This document shows, piece by piece, positions 36,513-45,023 of a stretch of 64,000 bases of DNA. Source of the DNA: an uncultured Erythrobacter sp. Lineage in GTDB: Bacteria > Pseudomonadota > Alphaproteobacteria > Sphingomonadales > Sphingomonadaceae. The notes below the pieces were generated by a model. The model had not been told where the DNA came from, made no database searches, and saw only the letters and a program-made list of their open reading frames with translations. The DNA lies in assembly GCA_913055155.1 (NCBI GenBank), contig CAJXJR010000012.1, forward strand, positions 62,001 to 126,000. The letters are read 5' to 3'. The position numbers and the translations under genes are program-made. Numbering within the stretch: position 1 is the stretch's first letter; every line of letters begins with the position of its first letter.

Positions 36513-37186
36513 TGGCCAAACCGGTAAAGCGGCACGCACTGTCCACCCGACTGTGGCACTGGATCAACGCGCTCAGTGTCGCGGTGCTGTTCATGAGCGG
36601 GCTGAACATTTCCAACGCGCACCGCCGCCTGTACTGGGGCGACCAGGGATTCGCCCCGTCGCAGGCCTGGCTGGAAGTGCCGCGTTTTCCCGGCTGGATG
36701 ACCATCCCCGACTACTACAGCCTGGCCGTGGCGCGGGACTGGCACGTGGTGTTCAGCCTGGTCTTCGCCTTTTCGCTGCTGGCGTTCCTGATCGTGGCGA
36801 TCGCTAATTGCCACCTGAAGCGCGATATCTTTGCCCGCGCGCGGGAATGGAAGCCGTCGAACATCGGGCGCGACGTGCGCGAGCACTTGAAGTTCAATTT
36901 CGAGCACGGCGGAGCGAAGTACAACGTGCTCCAGAAGATTGCATATTCCGGTGTGATCCTGGTGCTGATCCCGCTGATGATCCTTACCGGCATGGCGATG
37001 AGCCCCGGCATGGAAGCCGCCTGGCCGTGGCTTAGCGAAGTGTTCGGCGGGCGCCAGAGCGCGCGTTCGATCCATTTCCTGGCCGCCTGGGGATTGTTCG
37101 CCTTTTTCGTGATCCACATCCTGCTCGTCCTCGCCTCCGGCCCTGCGCGGCAGGTGCGCGACATGATTACCGGGGGGAAAGGGTGA
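36512..37186 (+). CDS. Membrane cytochrome b (b561/FdnI-like) subunit
   Basis: The 224-residue protein has four hydrophobic helices and His residues expected for two b-type haems: TRLWHWINALSV in helix 1, DWHVVFSLVFAFSLL in helix 2, and SIHFLAAWGLFAFFVIHILLVL in the last helices. It is the type of membrane subunit that passes electrons between the quinone pool and a periplasmic partner. Here the partner is the molybdopterin enzyme whose gene overlaps its 3' end, so it probably feeds electrons to that enzyme in the manner of MsrQ, though it is not an MsrQ sequence. Confidence 0.82.
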   Translation: MAKPVKRHALSTRLWHWINALSVAVLFMSGLNISNAHRRLYWGDQGFAPSQAWLEVPRFPGWMTIPDYYSLAVARDWHVVFSLVFAFSLLAFLIVAIANCHLKRDIFARAREWKPSNIGRDVREHLKFNFEHGGAKYNVLQKIAYSGVILVLIPLMILTGMAMSPGMEAAWPWLSEVFGGRQSARSIHFLAAWGLFAFFVIHILLVLASGPARQVRDMITGGKG

Positions 37187-37929
37187 TGCAGCGCCGCAAT
37201 TTCCTGGTCGCCGCAGGGGCCGCCTTCCTTGCCGGGTGCAACGAGATCGGCAAGTCCGAATGGTTCGGCAAGCTGGCCGAGGGCGCGCAAGGCTGGCACC
37301 GCGGCCTGCACCGCGCGCTGGGCGGCGGGCGCATCTCGATGGCGCCTGAATACACCCGCGCCGACCTGTCCCCATATTTCCGCGGCAACGGCAGCCTGAC
37401 CGTCGATACCGACGCCTATCGCGCGGCGGAGGCGGAAGGTTTTGCCAATTGGCGCCTTGCCGTCAGCGGGCTGGTGGACAACCCGCTGGACCTGTCGATG
37501 AACGATATCCGCGCCCTGCCGCAGCGCACCCAGATCACCCGCCACGACTGCGTGGAAGGGTGGAGCGCGATCGGCGAATGGACCGGCCCGCAGCTGTCTC
37601 ACCTGCTGCAGGCTGCGGGCGTGCAGGACGGGGCGAACTACGTCGTCTTCCGCTGTGCCGACAACCTGAACGGACAGGACTATTACGAAAGCTGCGACAT
37701 GGACGATGCCCTGCACCCGCAGACCATCGTTGCCCACCAGCTGAACGGCGAAGCCCTGCCCGTGCGCAACGGCGCGCCGCTGCGGCTGCGGATCGAACGG
37801 CAGCTTGGCTACAAGCACGCCAAGTACCTGACCGGCATCGAAGTGGTCGCCAGCCTCGACGACATCGGCGAAGGCAAGGGCGGCTACTGGGAAGATCGTG
37901 CGGGCTACCAGTGGTACGCCGGGATATAG
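37186..37929 (+). CDS. Sulfite-oxidase-fold molybdopterin enzyme (MsrP/YedY-like)
   Basis: The 247-residue protein has an N-terminal twin-arginine-like signal (MQRRNFLVAAGAAFLAGC) that also contains a lipobox, so it may be exported folded by Tat and lipidated. The molybdenum ligand is probably Cys122 in ITRHDCVEGWSAIGEWTG, and GAPLRLRIERQLGYKHAKYL is the sulfite oxidase-family C-terminal pattern. MsrP-like members reduce methionine sulfoxide, but this branch is shorter and its substrate is unknown. The ATG at 37186 follows a possible GTG start at 37183 and overlaps the cytochrome b stop. Confidence 0.85.
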   Translation: MQRRNFLVAAGAAFLAGCNEIGKSEWFGKLAEGAQGWHRGLHRALGGGRISMAPEYTRADLSPYFRGNGSLTVDTDAYRAAEAEGFANWRLAVSGLVDNPLDLSMNDIRALPQRTQITRHDCVEGWSAIGEWTGPQLSHLLQAAGVQDGANYVVFRCADNLNGQDYYESCDMDDALHPQTIVAHQLNGEALPVRNGAPLRLRIERQLGYKHAKYLTGIEVVASLDDIGEGKGGYWEDRAGYQWYAGI

Positions 37930-38046
37930 GCGGACTTGCCACCCCGCCCCCGCATTGGGGTGAATTCTAGCCCGGAATTGACTCATCGCCAAACGGTCCG
38001 CAAACCCCTGTGCGGACTCAATCAAGGAGCGGGGGACTTCACGCCG

Positions 38047-39360
38047 ATGTGGCTGCTCGACAAGATGCTGAAGAAACTGATCCGGGCGGGCAAGCTCGTG
38101 ATCACCGATTACGATGGCAAGGTTTACGAATACGGCCCCGGCGGGGATGTGAACGGGGAATATGGCGAACCGATCAAGGTGCGCCTCACCAGCAAGAAGG
38201 CCAGCAGCCACATCGCCCGCTATCCGCAGGTGGGCGCGGGCGAGGCCTATATGTGGGGCTGGCTGGAAGTGGAGGAGCCGCACGATATCCGCGACATGGT
38301 GCTCTACGTCACCAGCCAGGCGAAGGCACACGGCGACAAGGCGCTGCAACCGCAGGGGCCGCTGAAGCGGCTGGCGCAGAAGACCGCGGCGAAGATCGAC
38401 AGCGTCAACCTGAAGAGCAAGGCGCGCAAGAACGCCGAGCACACCTATAACCTGACGCGGCGCCTGTACGAGCTGTTCCTCGACGAGGACCGGCAATACA
38501 CGATGGGTTATCACCGCACGCCCGACGTCAGCCTCGAGAAAGCCCAGCTCGACAAGAAGGCGCATATCGCCGCCAAGATGTACATGCAGCAGGCGCGCGA
38601 GATGGATCGCCCCTTGCGCGTGCTGGATATCGGCTGCGGCTGGGGCGGCCTCGCGCTTTACCTGCACAAGCATTACGGCGCCGAAGTGCTGGGCGTTGCC
38701 CTGGCGCCCGACCAGATCGCCTTCTGCAAGGAGCGGGCGAAGGAAGCGGGCGTTTCCGACAAGGTGAAGTTCGCGCTGATGGACTATCGCGACGTGGAAG
38801 GCACGTTCGACCGCATCAGCTCGGTCGGCCTGCTGGAGCATGTCGGCACGCCGCACTACCCGCAGTTCATGAAGAAGACCTTCGAACTGCTGGCACCCAA
38901 GGGCGTGATGTTCAGCCACTGCTGCGGCCGTGCGGGCCCTCCCGGCTTCACCGACGCCTGGACGCGCAAGTACATCTTCCCCGGCGGCTATATCCCCGCG
39001 CTGAGCGAGCTCGTGACCGAAAGCGAGAGGGCCGGCTGGCAGGTGATGGACGTGGAGGCCATGCGCTTCCACTACAGCTACACGCTGGAGGAATGGTACA
39101 AGCGCACCACCATGCACCAGGAAGAGCTGGAGGAGCTTTACGATCCGGAATTCTTCCGCATGTGGCAGTTCTACCTCGCCGGCGCAGAGCAAAGCTTCCG
39201 CCACGGCACGCTGGTGAACTGGCAGATCCAGTACGTGAAGGAACGCGACGCCATCCCGATGACGGGCGACTATGTCTACGAGGAAAGCGCCCGCCTGCGC
39301 AGCATCGAGGAACCGCCGCAATGGCACCTCGACCCGGCCCTGAAGGAAGCGGCGGAGTAG
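38047..39360 (+). CDS. Cyclopropane-fatty-acid synthase-family SAM methyltransferase
   Basis: The 437-residue protein adds a methyl(ene) group from SAM to unsaturated acyl chains of membrane phospholipids. It has an N-terminal lipid-binding-like region (GKVYEYGPGG, then VGAGEAYMWGWLEVEEPHDI), SAM motif LDIGCGWGGLALYL near residues 197-210, and the CFA-type segments VGLLEHVGTPHY and YIFPGGYIPALSE, plus the C-terminal LEEWYKR. It uses ATG at 38047 with a GGAGCGGGGG ribosome site. Its upstream gap of about 115 bp separates it from the molybdoenzyme operon. Confidence 0.92.
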   Translation: MWLLDKMLKKLIRAGKLVITDYDGKVYEYGPGGDVNGEYGEPIKVRLTSKKASSHIARYPQVGAGEAYMWGWLEVEEPHDIRDMVLYVTSQAKAHGDKALQPQGPLKRLAQKTAAKIDSVNLKSKARKNAEHTYNLTRRLYELFLDEDRQYTMGYHRTPDVSLEKAQLDKKAHIAAKMYMQQAREMDRPLRVLDIGCGWGGLALYLHKHYGAEVLGVALAPDQIAFCKERAKEAGVSDKVKFALMDYRDVEGTFDRISSVGLLEHVGTPHYPQFMKKTFELLAPKGVMFSHCCGRAGPPGFTDAWTRKYIFPGGYIPALSELVTESERAGWQVMDVEAMRFHYSYTLEEWYKRTTMHQEELEELYDPEFFRMWQFYLAGAEQSFRHGTLVNWQIQYVKERDAIPMTGDYVYEESARLRSIEEPPQWHLDPALKEAAE

Positions 39361-39366
39361 ACGTAA

Positions 39367-39510
39367 CTCCTCCCTGTTGCGCAGCAATGGGGAGGTGGCA
39401 GCGACGCAGTCGCTGACGGAGGGGCAAGACGTGAAACGGTTCACCATCGCCCCTCCACCACGCTTCGCGCGGTCCCCCTCGCCAATCCCGGCGGGAACGG
39501 GGAGGACAAA
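39367..39510. repeat. Palindromic intergenic repeat (REP-like)
   Basis: The gap between the CFA-synthase and MATE genes is built of nested inverted repeats: CCTCCC/GGGGAGG around 39370-39394, GCGACGCAGTCGC at 39401-39413, and GAGGGGC (39419-39425) pairing with GCCCCTC (39449-39455) around an inner GTGAA/TTCAC. Such GGGGAGG-type palindromes occur as dispersed intergenic repeats in related genomes from general knowledge; only one copy is in this window. No gene is present. Confidence 0.5.
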
Positions 39511-39516
39511 CTTGTC

Positions 39517-40866
39517 ATGACCACCCCTGCCCCTCTCACCCGCCGCGCCATTTTCGCGCAGGCCTGGCCGATCATGCTCGGGCAGGCATCGGTGCCGCTG
39601 GTGGGCATTGTCGATACCGCCGTGATCGGGCGCACCGGCGATGCCACGGCGCTGGCGGGCGTCGCGCTGGGGGCGACCATCATCACGCTGGTGTTCTGGA
39701 CCTTCGGCTTCCTGCGTATGGGCATGACAGGCCTTACCGCGCAGGCCGAAGGATCGGGCGACCGCGCCGAGGTGGAGGCGCTGCTGCTGCGCGCGCTGGC
39801 CATCGGCATCGCGCTTGGCCTGGTGCTGCTGGCGATCAGCTGGCCCGTGCGCGAGGCGGCATTGGCGATCATGTCGGGCACGCCGCCTGTGAATGCAGAG
39901 GCTGGCGGCTACATGCAGGGCCGCTTCCTCGGCGCGCCTGCCGCGCTGGCGGTCTACGCCATCAACGGCTGGCTGCTGGGCCTTGGCCGTACGCGCGAGG
40001 CACTGGCCCTGCAGATCGTGATGAACCTGGCCAACATCGGCCTCGATATCTGGTTCGTCTGGGGCATGGGCTTTGGCGCCTATGGCGTTGGCCTGGGCAC
40101 CGCCTGCGCCGAAGCCGTGGCCTTGCTGCTGGGCCTGCTGCTGGTGGGACGCGTGGCCGGGGCGAGCGTGCTTAAGATCATCGGGCGCACCCCGCGCCGC
40201 CTGCTGACAGACCGCGCACGGCTGGCAAAGCTGTTCGCCGTCAACCGCGACATCATGATCCGCACCGTGGCGCTGCTGATCCTGTTCACCTGGTTCGCCA
40301 ATGCCGGTGCGCGGCTTGGGGCGGAGACGCTGGCGGCGAACCACGTGCTGCTGCAATTCGTCAGTTTCTCTGCCTTCATCCTCGATGCCTTTGCCTTCAC
40401 CGCAGAACAGCGGGTGGGCAGCGCCTACGGGCAGGGGGACAGGCGGCGCTTCCTGCGCGCCATCCGCCTGACAGGGGAGTTCTCGCTGCTGAGCGGCGCG
40501 CTGCTGGCGCTGGCCTTCCTGCTGGCAGGCGGGTCGCTGATCGACTTTCTCACCACCGATCCGCAAGTGCGCGAGGTGGCCCGTACCTACCTCCCCTTTG
40601 CCGCGCTGATCCCGCTGGTCGGCATGCCCAGCTGGATGCTTGACGGGGTGTTCATCGGCACCACGCGCGGCACCGCGCTGCGCAATGCGGGCGTGGCAGC
40701 GACGGTGCTGTACATCGGCCTCGACCTGCTGCTGCGCCCGGCGGGCAACATGGGCGTGTGGATCGCCATGAGCGCCAGCTACCTCTTGCGTGCAGGCGGG
40801 CTGGCATTGTATTTTCCAAGCCTGCTCAGGGATGTCAGCCAGACAGGAACCAACGAACCGACATGA
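39517..40866 (+). CDS. MATE family multidrug/Na+ efflux transporter (DinF-like)
   Basis: The 449-residue inner-membrane protein has about 12 hydrophobic helices in two halves and the MATE signature region QAWPIMLGQASVPLVGIVDTAVIGRTGDATALAGVALG at the N-terminus. This DinF branch exports organic cations in exchange for H+ or Na+. The ATG at 39517 is preceded by GGGGAGG. The stop overlaps the ATG of the next gene (ATGA), so the small secreted protein downstream is co-translated. Confidence 0.92.
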   Translation: MTTPAPLTRRAIFAQAWPIMLGQASVPLVGIVDTAVIGRTGDATALAGVALGATIITLVFWTFGFLRMGMTGLTAQAEGSGDRAEVEALLLRALAIGIALGLVLLAISWPVREAALAIMSGTPPVNAEAGGYMQGRFLGAPAALAVYAINGWLLGLGRTREALALQIVMNLANIGLDIWFVWGMGFGAYGVGLGTACAEAVALLLGLLLVGRVAGASVLKIIGRTPRRLLTDRARLAKLFAVNRDIMIRTVALLILFTWFANAGARLGAETLAANHVLLQFVSFSAFILDAFAFTAEQRVGSAYGQGDRRRFLRAIRLTGEFSLLSGALLALAFLLAGGSLIDFLTTDPQVREVARTYLPFAALIPLVGMPSWMLDGVFIGTTRGTALRNAGVAATVLYIGLDLLLRPAGNMGVWIAMSASYLLRAGGLALYFPSLLRDVSQTGTNEPT

Positions 40867-41408
40867 TTGTCCGCAGCCTCTCACGCATGGTCTCCGCGCT
40901 GCTGCTGGCGCTGTGCACCCTGGCTGTCGCCGCCCCTGCCCAGGCAGAGGTGCAGGTGCATTTTCATTCGATCAACGGCAGCATGTTCGGCGGACGCTAT
41001 CCCCACGCCTTCGTGGTGTTCGAGGGGACCTTGTCGAACGGGACCGAAGTAAAGCAGAATTACGGTTTCTCGGCTCGCTATACCTCGCAGGTCATTGCGC
41101 GCGGCCCTGCCGAGCACCTGATCCAGACCGAGACCGACCGCACGGTCGCCAACACCAACCGGCATTTCACCGTTACCGTGTCCGACCAGACCTATCGCCG
41201 CCTGCTGGCCACCGTGCTGGCCTGGCGCGACTATCCGGGGCGCTACTACAACCTCGACGAGAACAACTGCATCCATTTCGTCGCCGCGCTGGCGCGTGTT
41301 GCCGGGCTGCAGGCCGATGTGCCGGAGGAATACGTCCACCAGCCCAAGGACTGGCTCAACTACATAGCCCGCACCAATCCGCAGCTGGACGCGCGCGAAA
41401 TTCCGTAA
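40863..41408 (+). CDS. Secreted protein of unknown function with possible papain-like His/Cys motif
   Basis: The 181-residue product has a Sec signal peptide (cut near APAQAE). The mature part has RYPHAFVVFEG early and DENNCIHFVAALARVAGL later, an order of His then Cys that is reminiscent of permuted NlpC/P60 or LRAT-like hydrolases, although the family is not recognised with confidence. It overlaps the MATE gene stop by ATGA. A periplasmic hydrolase is a guess. Confidence 0.7.
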   Translation: MIVRSLSRMVSALLLALCTLAVAAPAQAEVQVHFHSINGSMFGGRYPHAFVVFEGTLSNGTEVKQNYGFSARYTSQVIARGPAEHLIQTETDRTVANTNRHFTVTVSDQTYRRLLATVLAWRDYPGRYYNLDENNCIHFVAALARVAGLQADVPEEYVHQPKDWLNYIARTNPQLDAREIP

Positions 41409-41477
41409 AGCCGGTTTGCGGTAACCCGATTGCGCTGCTAACCGCCGCCGCGCAATTTGTGTGAACGGGATTCGCCC

Positions 41478-42692
41478 ATGTCTGAAATCAAACGAGTCGT
41501 CCTCGCCTATTCCGGCGGGCTGGATACCAGCGTCATCGCCAAGTGGCTGGAAAGCGAGCGCGGCCTCGAAGTCGTCACTTTCACCGCCGACCTTGGGCAG
41601 GGCGAGGAGATCGAGCCAGCCCGCACCAAGGCGCGCGCCATGGGTATCCCCGACAAGCACATCTATATCGAGGATCTGCGCGAGGAATTCGTGCGCGACT
41701 TCGTGTTCCCGATGATGCGCGCCAATGCCCGCTACGAGGGCGACTACCTGCTCGGCACCTCGATCGCGCGCCCGCTGATCTCCAAACGGCTGGTGGAGAT
41801 CGCGCACGAGACCGGTGCCGATGCCATCGCCCACGGCGCCACCGGCAAGGGCAACGATCAGGTGCGCTTCGAACTGTCCGCCTATGCGCTCGACCCCGAT
41901 ATCAAGGTGATCGCCCCCTGGCGCGAGTGGGACCTGACCAGCCGCACCGCGCTGATCGAATGGGCCGAGGCGCACCAGATCCAGGTACCCAAGGACAAGC
42001 GCGGCGAAAGCCCCTTCTCCACCGACGCCAACCTGCTCCACACCTCGTCCGAGGGCAAGGTGCTGGAAGATCCGTGGCAGGAGACGCCCGACTACGTCTA
42101 TTCGCGCACGGTCAACCCGGAGGATGCGCCGGACGAGCCGGAATACATCGAGATCGGCTTCGAGAAAGGCGACGGCGTGTCGCTCAATGGCGAGGCGATG
42201 AGCCCGGCCACCCTGCTCACCGCGCTCAACGAGCTGGGCCGCAAGCACGGCATCGGCCGGCTGGACCTCGTCGAAAACCGCTTCGTCGGCATGAAGAGCC
42301 GCGGCATGTACGAAACGCCGGGCGGCGAGATCTACGCCCGCGCCCATCGCGGGATCGAACAGATCACCCTCGACCGCGGCGCCGCGCACCTGAAGGACGA
42401 GCTGATGCCGCGCTATGCCGAGCTCATCTACAACGGCTTCTGGTTCTCTCCCGAGCGCGAGATGCTGCAGGCGGCCATCGACCTTTCCCAGGAGAAGGTG
42501 AACGGCACCGTCCGGCTGAAGCTGTACAAGGGCCAGGCCGGCGTGGTCGGCCGCAAGTCGCCGAACTCGCTCTATTCCGAAGCGCACGTCACCTTCGAGG
42601 ACGATGCCGGCGCTTACGACCAGGCCGATGCCGCGGGTTTCATCAAGCTCAACGCCCTGCGCCTGCGCCTGCTGGCGAAGCGCGACAGCTGA
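41478..42692 (+). CDS. argG: Argininosuccinate synthase
   Basis: ArgG joins citrulline and aspartate with ATP in arginine synthesis. The 404-residue protein has the N-type ATP pyrophosphatase motif AYSGGLDTS near residues 10-18, the TADLGQGEE and [10 protein letters not shown] segments, [14 protein letters not shown], and the C-terminal [22 protein letters not shown]. The start ATG at 41478 agrees with homologues; the frame is open 7 codons upstream. An unusual 827-bp stretch without a clear gene follows. Confidence 0.97.
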   Translation: MSEIKRVVLAYSGGLDTSVIAKWLESERGLEVVTFTADLGQGEEIEPARTKARAMGIPDKHIYIEDLREEFVRDFVFPMMRANARYEGDYLLGTSIARPLISKRLVEIAHETGADAIAHGATGKGNDQVRFELSAYALDPDIKVIAPWREWDLTSRTALIEWAEAHQIQVPKDKRGESPFSTDANLLHTSSEGKVLEDPWQETPDYVYSRTVNPEDAPDEPEYIEIGFEKGDGVSLNGEAMSPATLLTALNELGRKHGIGRLDLVENRFVGMKSRGMYETPGGEIYARAHRGIEQITLDRGAAHLKDELMPRYAELIYNGFWFSPEREMLQAAIDLSQEKVNGTVRLKLYKGQAGVVGRKSPNSLYSEAHVTFEDDAGAYDQADAAGFIKLNALRLRLLAKRDS

Positions 42693-42794
42693 AAAGCGCC
42701 CCCAACAAGCACCGGCAAACCATTGTGCACATGCGGCAATTTCGTCACATCCATGCTGCAATGGCGAGATAGTTTCACCCTTTGCGGCAGGCCG

Positions 42795-42823
42795 TTGACT
42801 TATCCACCCTTGTCCACTGGCAT
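42795..42823 (+). promoter_or_regulatory. Possible promoter of the structured-RNA candidate
   Basis: A good -35 element TTGACT (42795-42800) is followed after 17 bp by TGGCAT, a weak -10. A start near 42830 would place the first nucleotides just in front of the long-range helix of the RNA candidate. The TTGACT also belongs to a 14-bp dyad (42794-42807 with 42835-42848). Confidence 0.35.
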
Positions 42824-42829
42824 TTCGCC

Positions 42830-43370
42830 ACAAAGTGGATAAGTCGACGCTCGCGCCCTTGCCCGACTCGGCCAACCCGCGCATTCTTCAGACATCGAGA
42901 GCGAAAACGGATCGCTTCCCTGGATCGCCTGCCGAGACAGGAAAGTCGAAAACCGAGACGAACTCGACGCGATGACAGCAAGATCGCGGAGTAGGAAAGG
43001 CAAGACAGCCCCCTCGGGGAATGACGAGCCGGACTGTTGAGACCGCGAAGGAACTGACATCGGTTGGTCGGAGCGATGAGCCCCGGCGTCGATGGGAAGA
43101 AGCGCAGCTTGCTGCGTGGTCGAACCGCTCGAGACGCCAAGGTTACAGCCCCGGCTGCGGACAGGCCGCCAGACCTGTCGGGACCGGCCTTCGGGCCCCC
43201 TGATGTGTCCAGGCACCGGTTCGGCACCGGCGCGAGCGCCGGGCGACTTATCCGGATGGCCAAACCCTTCGGGGGGCGGAACAGAAGGAGACACGCCAGG
43301 CGATAAGCGTTTCTTCGGAAACCCACCGCCGGTGAGAGTGGGGTCGGTAGCAATACCGACCCCATTTTTC
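42830..43370 (+). ncRNA. Candidate large structured non-coding RNA between argG and rlpA
   Basis: No credible protein gene fills this region. Two collinear blocks pair exactly over about 400 nt: 42837-42846 (GGATAAGTCG) with 43244-43253, and 42848-42857 (CGCTCGCGCC) with 43229-43238, with a further 4 bp at 42860-42863/43223-43226, so the ends form one long closing helix. Inside are many local stems joined by purine-rich linkers (for example 43085-43090 with 43133-43138, and 43058-43062 with 43074-43078). Three C(TTCG)G tetraloop hairpins occur at 43186-43197, 43265-43274 and 43309-43322, and a perfect intrinsic terminator ends it. It lacks RNase P, tmRNA, SRP and 6S hallmarks that I know. Strand and ends are inferred. 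Confidence 0.55.
43339..43369 (+). terminator. Very strong intrinsic terminator ending the RNA candidate
   Basis: A perfect 11-bp stem (TGGGGTCGGTA, 43339-43349, with 43354-43364) closed by a GCAA tetraloop is followed by TTTTT. It is about 650 bp past argG, so it most likely ends a separate transcript. Confidence 0.9.
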
Positions 43371-43519
43371 GTATGGGCGCCGCCCTTTCGCATCGCCTCC
43401 GGACCCGTTCCGCATTTCATCGCGTTTTCCTGTCATTTTGCGCCGGATCGCTCCGCCTTCGCGCCGATATCCACCGCCGGATTGGCCGTTTTTGCCGTTT
43501 TGCGGTAAGAGCGGGCTCC

Positions 43520-44098
43520 ATGACCGGGATCGAATTCCCTCGCGCCGTCACGCGCTGGCTGGCCCCTGCCGCTGCCCTGGCCCTGCTTGGCGGGAGCGGT
43601 GCGGGCCTGGCGCAGGATGCGCAGGACATGCGCGCCGACTATGCCGCCAACCGCGCGGCAGAGCCCGAAGGCCCCGCCTTCCAGCCCAGCACGCAGGCCC
43701 AGTTCGAAGCCGCCTTCGCCGCCTATGCCGAGCCGGTAGCGCCCGCCCTGCCCGATCACGCAGTGGACATCACCACGATCGAGCCTGCCGAACCCGCCGC
43801 CACCCCGCTGGGCCCGGGCGTTGCCAGCTATTACGGCCGCCGCTTCCACGGCCGCCGCACCGCCAATGGAGAGCGGTTCGACATGAACGCGCTCACCGCC
43901 GCGCACAAGACGCTGCCCTTCGGCAGCCGCGTGCGGGTGACCAACCCGCGCAATGGACGATCCGTCGTGGTGCGCATCAACGATCGCGGGCCCTTCGTGC
44001 GCGGACGGCATATCGACCTGTCGCGCGCCGCCGCCGAACAGATCGGCATCATCCGCTCCGGCCACGGCACGGTGGAGCTGGAACTGCTGGAGAGCTAG
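43520..44098 (+). CDS. rlpA: Septal ring lytic transglycosylase RlpA family protein
   Basis: The 192-residue protein has a signal peptide (cut near GAGLAQ), a Pro/Ala-rich linker, and the RlpA double-psi beta-barrel: [39 protein letters not shown], then [28 protein letters not shown] with the active-site Asp in NDRGPF. RlpA cleaves peptide-free glycan strands during cell separation. There is no C-terminal SPOR domain, so septal targeting is not evident. It overlaps the convergent 44095-44889 gene by 4 bp. Confidence 0.9.
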   Translation: MTGIEFPRAVTRWLAPAAALALLGGSGAGLAQDAQDMRADYAANRAAEPEGPAFQPSTQAQFEAAFAAYAEPVAPALPDHAVDITTIEPAEPAATPLGPGVASYYGRRFHGRRTANGERFDMNALTAAHKTLPFGSRVRVTNPRNGRSVVVRINDRGPFVRGRHIDLSRAAAEQIGIIRSGHGTVELELLES

Positions 44099-44889
44099 GC
44101 GCTACCCGCCAGCCACCATTGCGGCTCTCCCGCCTCGAAAGCGGCCAGCCGATCCTCCTCCGCGCGCAGCCAGTCGACTTCGCTCAGCCCGCTCTGCCCT
44201 TGCGCGTGCGGCGGCAAGGCCGCCTCCATCGCGCGCAGGCGGCGCTCGAGCGGCGGGCAGTCGTCCGCGTCCTCCTCCTCCGCGTGCCCCGGCGCGGCGT
44301 CGGCCGGAGCGGTGCGCGCGGCTAATGTGGAGCACGTGGAGCACAGTCCTGATGCAAATTCCGGCGGCGCAGCGCGGCCTTCCCCGGCCTCGCCCGATTC
44401 CAGCGCCTCCACGGCGGCGTCAAAGCCGTGCTCGACCGCCATTTCCGCATCGCAAGCGGCGCAGCGCGCCAGAACCTCGGCCCGCTTGTCCAGCCGCGCG
44501 AGGTGCGCCAGCAACAGCCGCGCGTCATAGCGCCGCCGCGTGGCAACCTCCTCGCCGTGGTAGAAGACCTGCTCCTCCACCCCGTTCAGCGCGCGATCGG
44601 CCAGCACCTCCTCGGCATGCTGGCGCGCGATCACCAGCGCCGCATCCCAGCAGCGCGCGAATACGGGAGAAGCCCGCCGCGCGCGATAGGCCGTCTGCGA
44701 AGACACCTGCACCGCCCGGCACGCGAGCCTTACGTTACCGTGAGTGGCCAGCGCCCTGGCGAAGGCAGCTTGCTTGGGCGGGGTGAGCAAGTGCTGCGGG
44801 CCGGTCCGCGGCGGCGCGCCTGTGGGGCGCAGGGGGACGAGCGCGGTGGTGTCGGGGGTGTGCGGAGTTGTGTGAGCGTTGGCAGACAT
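44095..44889 (-). CDS. Protein with helix-turn-helix, phage terminase small-subunit-like
   Basis: The 264-residue protein has a middle region ([38 protein letters not shown]) that looks like a helix-turn-helix of the kind found in phage terminase small subunits, followed by a helical stretch with [19 protein letters not shown]. The C-terminal third is acidic and Ala-rich. The short interspersed repeat at 44321-44358 lies within its reading frame and encodes the Cys-rich [14 protein letters not shown] chose the ATG at 44889. Function is not known; it borders the restriction-modification island. Confidence 0.6.
   Translation of the reverse strand: MSANAHTTPHTPDTTALVPLRPTGAPPRTGPQHLLTPPKQAAFARALATHGNVRLACRAVQVSSQTAYRARRASPVFARCWDAALVIARQHAEEVLADRALNGVEEQVFYHGEEVATRRRYDARLLLAHLARLDKRAEVLARCAACDAEMAVEHGFDAAVEALESGEAGEGRAAPPEFASGLCSTCSTLAARTAPADAAPGHAEEEDADDCPPLERRLRAMEAALPPHAQGQSGLSEVDWLRAEEDRLAAFEAGEPQWWLAGSA
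44321..44358. repeat. Interspersed short repeat, copy 2 (inside a gene)
   Basis: This is the second copy of the 38-bp element seen at 5123-5160, with the same spacing between GCTAA and the two TGGAGCAC units. It is in frame with the 44095-44889 gene and appears as extra Cys/Ser residues in that protein. Confidence 0.6.
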
Positions 44890-44970
44890 TGGGCAGCCTC
44901 GGTGCGTGGTTTGCAGGACCGCGCAGGGAGGCATGGATTGGGGGGTGTAGGGAAGGCGTAGTTTTATCCA

Positions 44971-45017
44971 ATTGGTACTTCGATTCCGTGGACTCAAGTT
45001 CAGTGATCATACCAAAT
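44971..45017 (+). promoter_or_regulatory. Possible C-box operator of the restriction-modification control gene
   Basis: Upstream of the HTH gene are a central dyad ACT-CAAGTTC-AGT at 44992-45004 and outer inverted arms TTGGTA (44972-44977) and TACCAA (45010-45015). Controller proteins of this class bind paired dyads just before their own start. The match is by pattern only. Confidence 0.3.
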
Positions 45018-45023
45018 GCCTGA

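Noticed and set aside
37186-37929. Naming the molybdoenzyme and cytochrome b pair msrP and msrQ
   Set aside because: The fold and order are similar, but the cytochrome b sequence is of the b561/FdnI type rather than MsrQ, and the molybdoenzyme is shorter than MsrP.
36715-40884. A 1389-codon open frame on the minus strand
   Set aside because: It runs antisense across five well-recognised genes (cytochrome b, molybdoenzyme, CFA-type, MATE) and has a His/Gln/Arg/Ala-rich composition typical of the reverse of GC-rich codons.
42794-43253. Chromosomal replication origin
   Set aside because: Only two or three TTATCC-type sequences are present, none matches TTATNCACA fully, and there is no AT-rich unwinding stretch or dnaA/hemE neighbour.
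43021-43306. Short plus-strand frames inside the RNA candidate
   Set aside because: They are Arg-rich, overlap one another in different frames, lack good ribosome sites and have no recognised pattern.
42830-43370. RNase P RNA
   Set aside because: Although GGAAAGTC and ACAGAA occur, the universal P4 context (GAGGAAAGTCCGGGC and the 3' GGCTTA partner) is missing.
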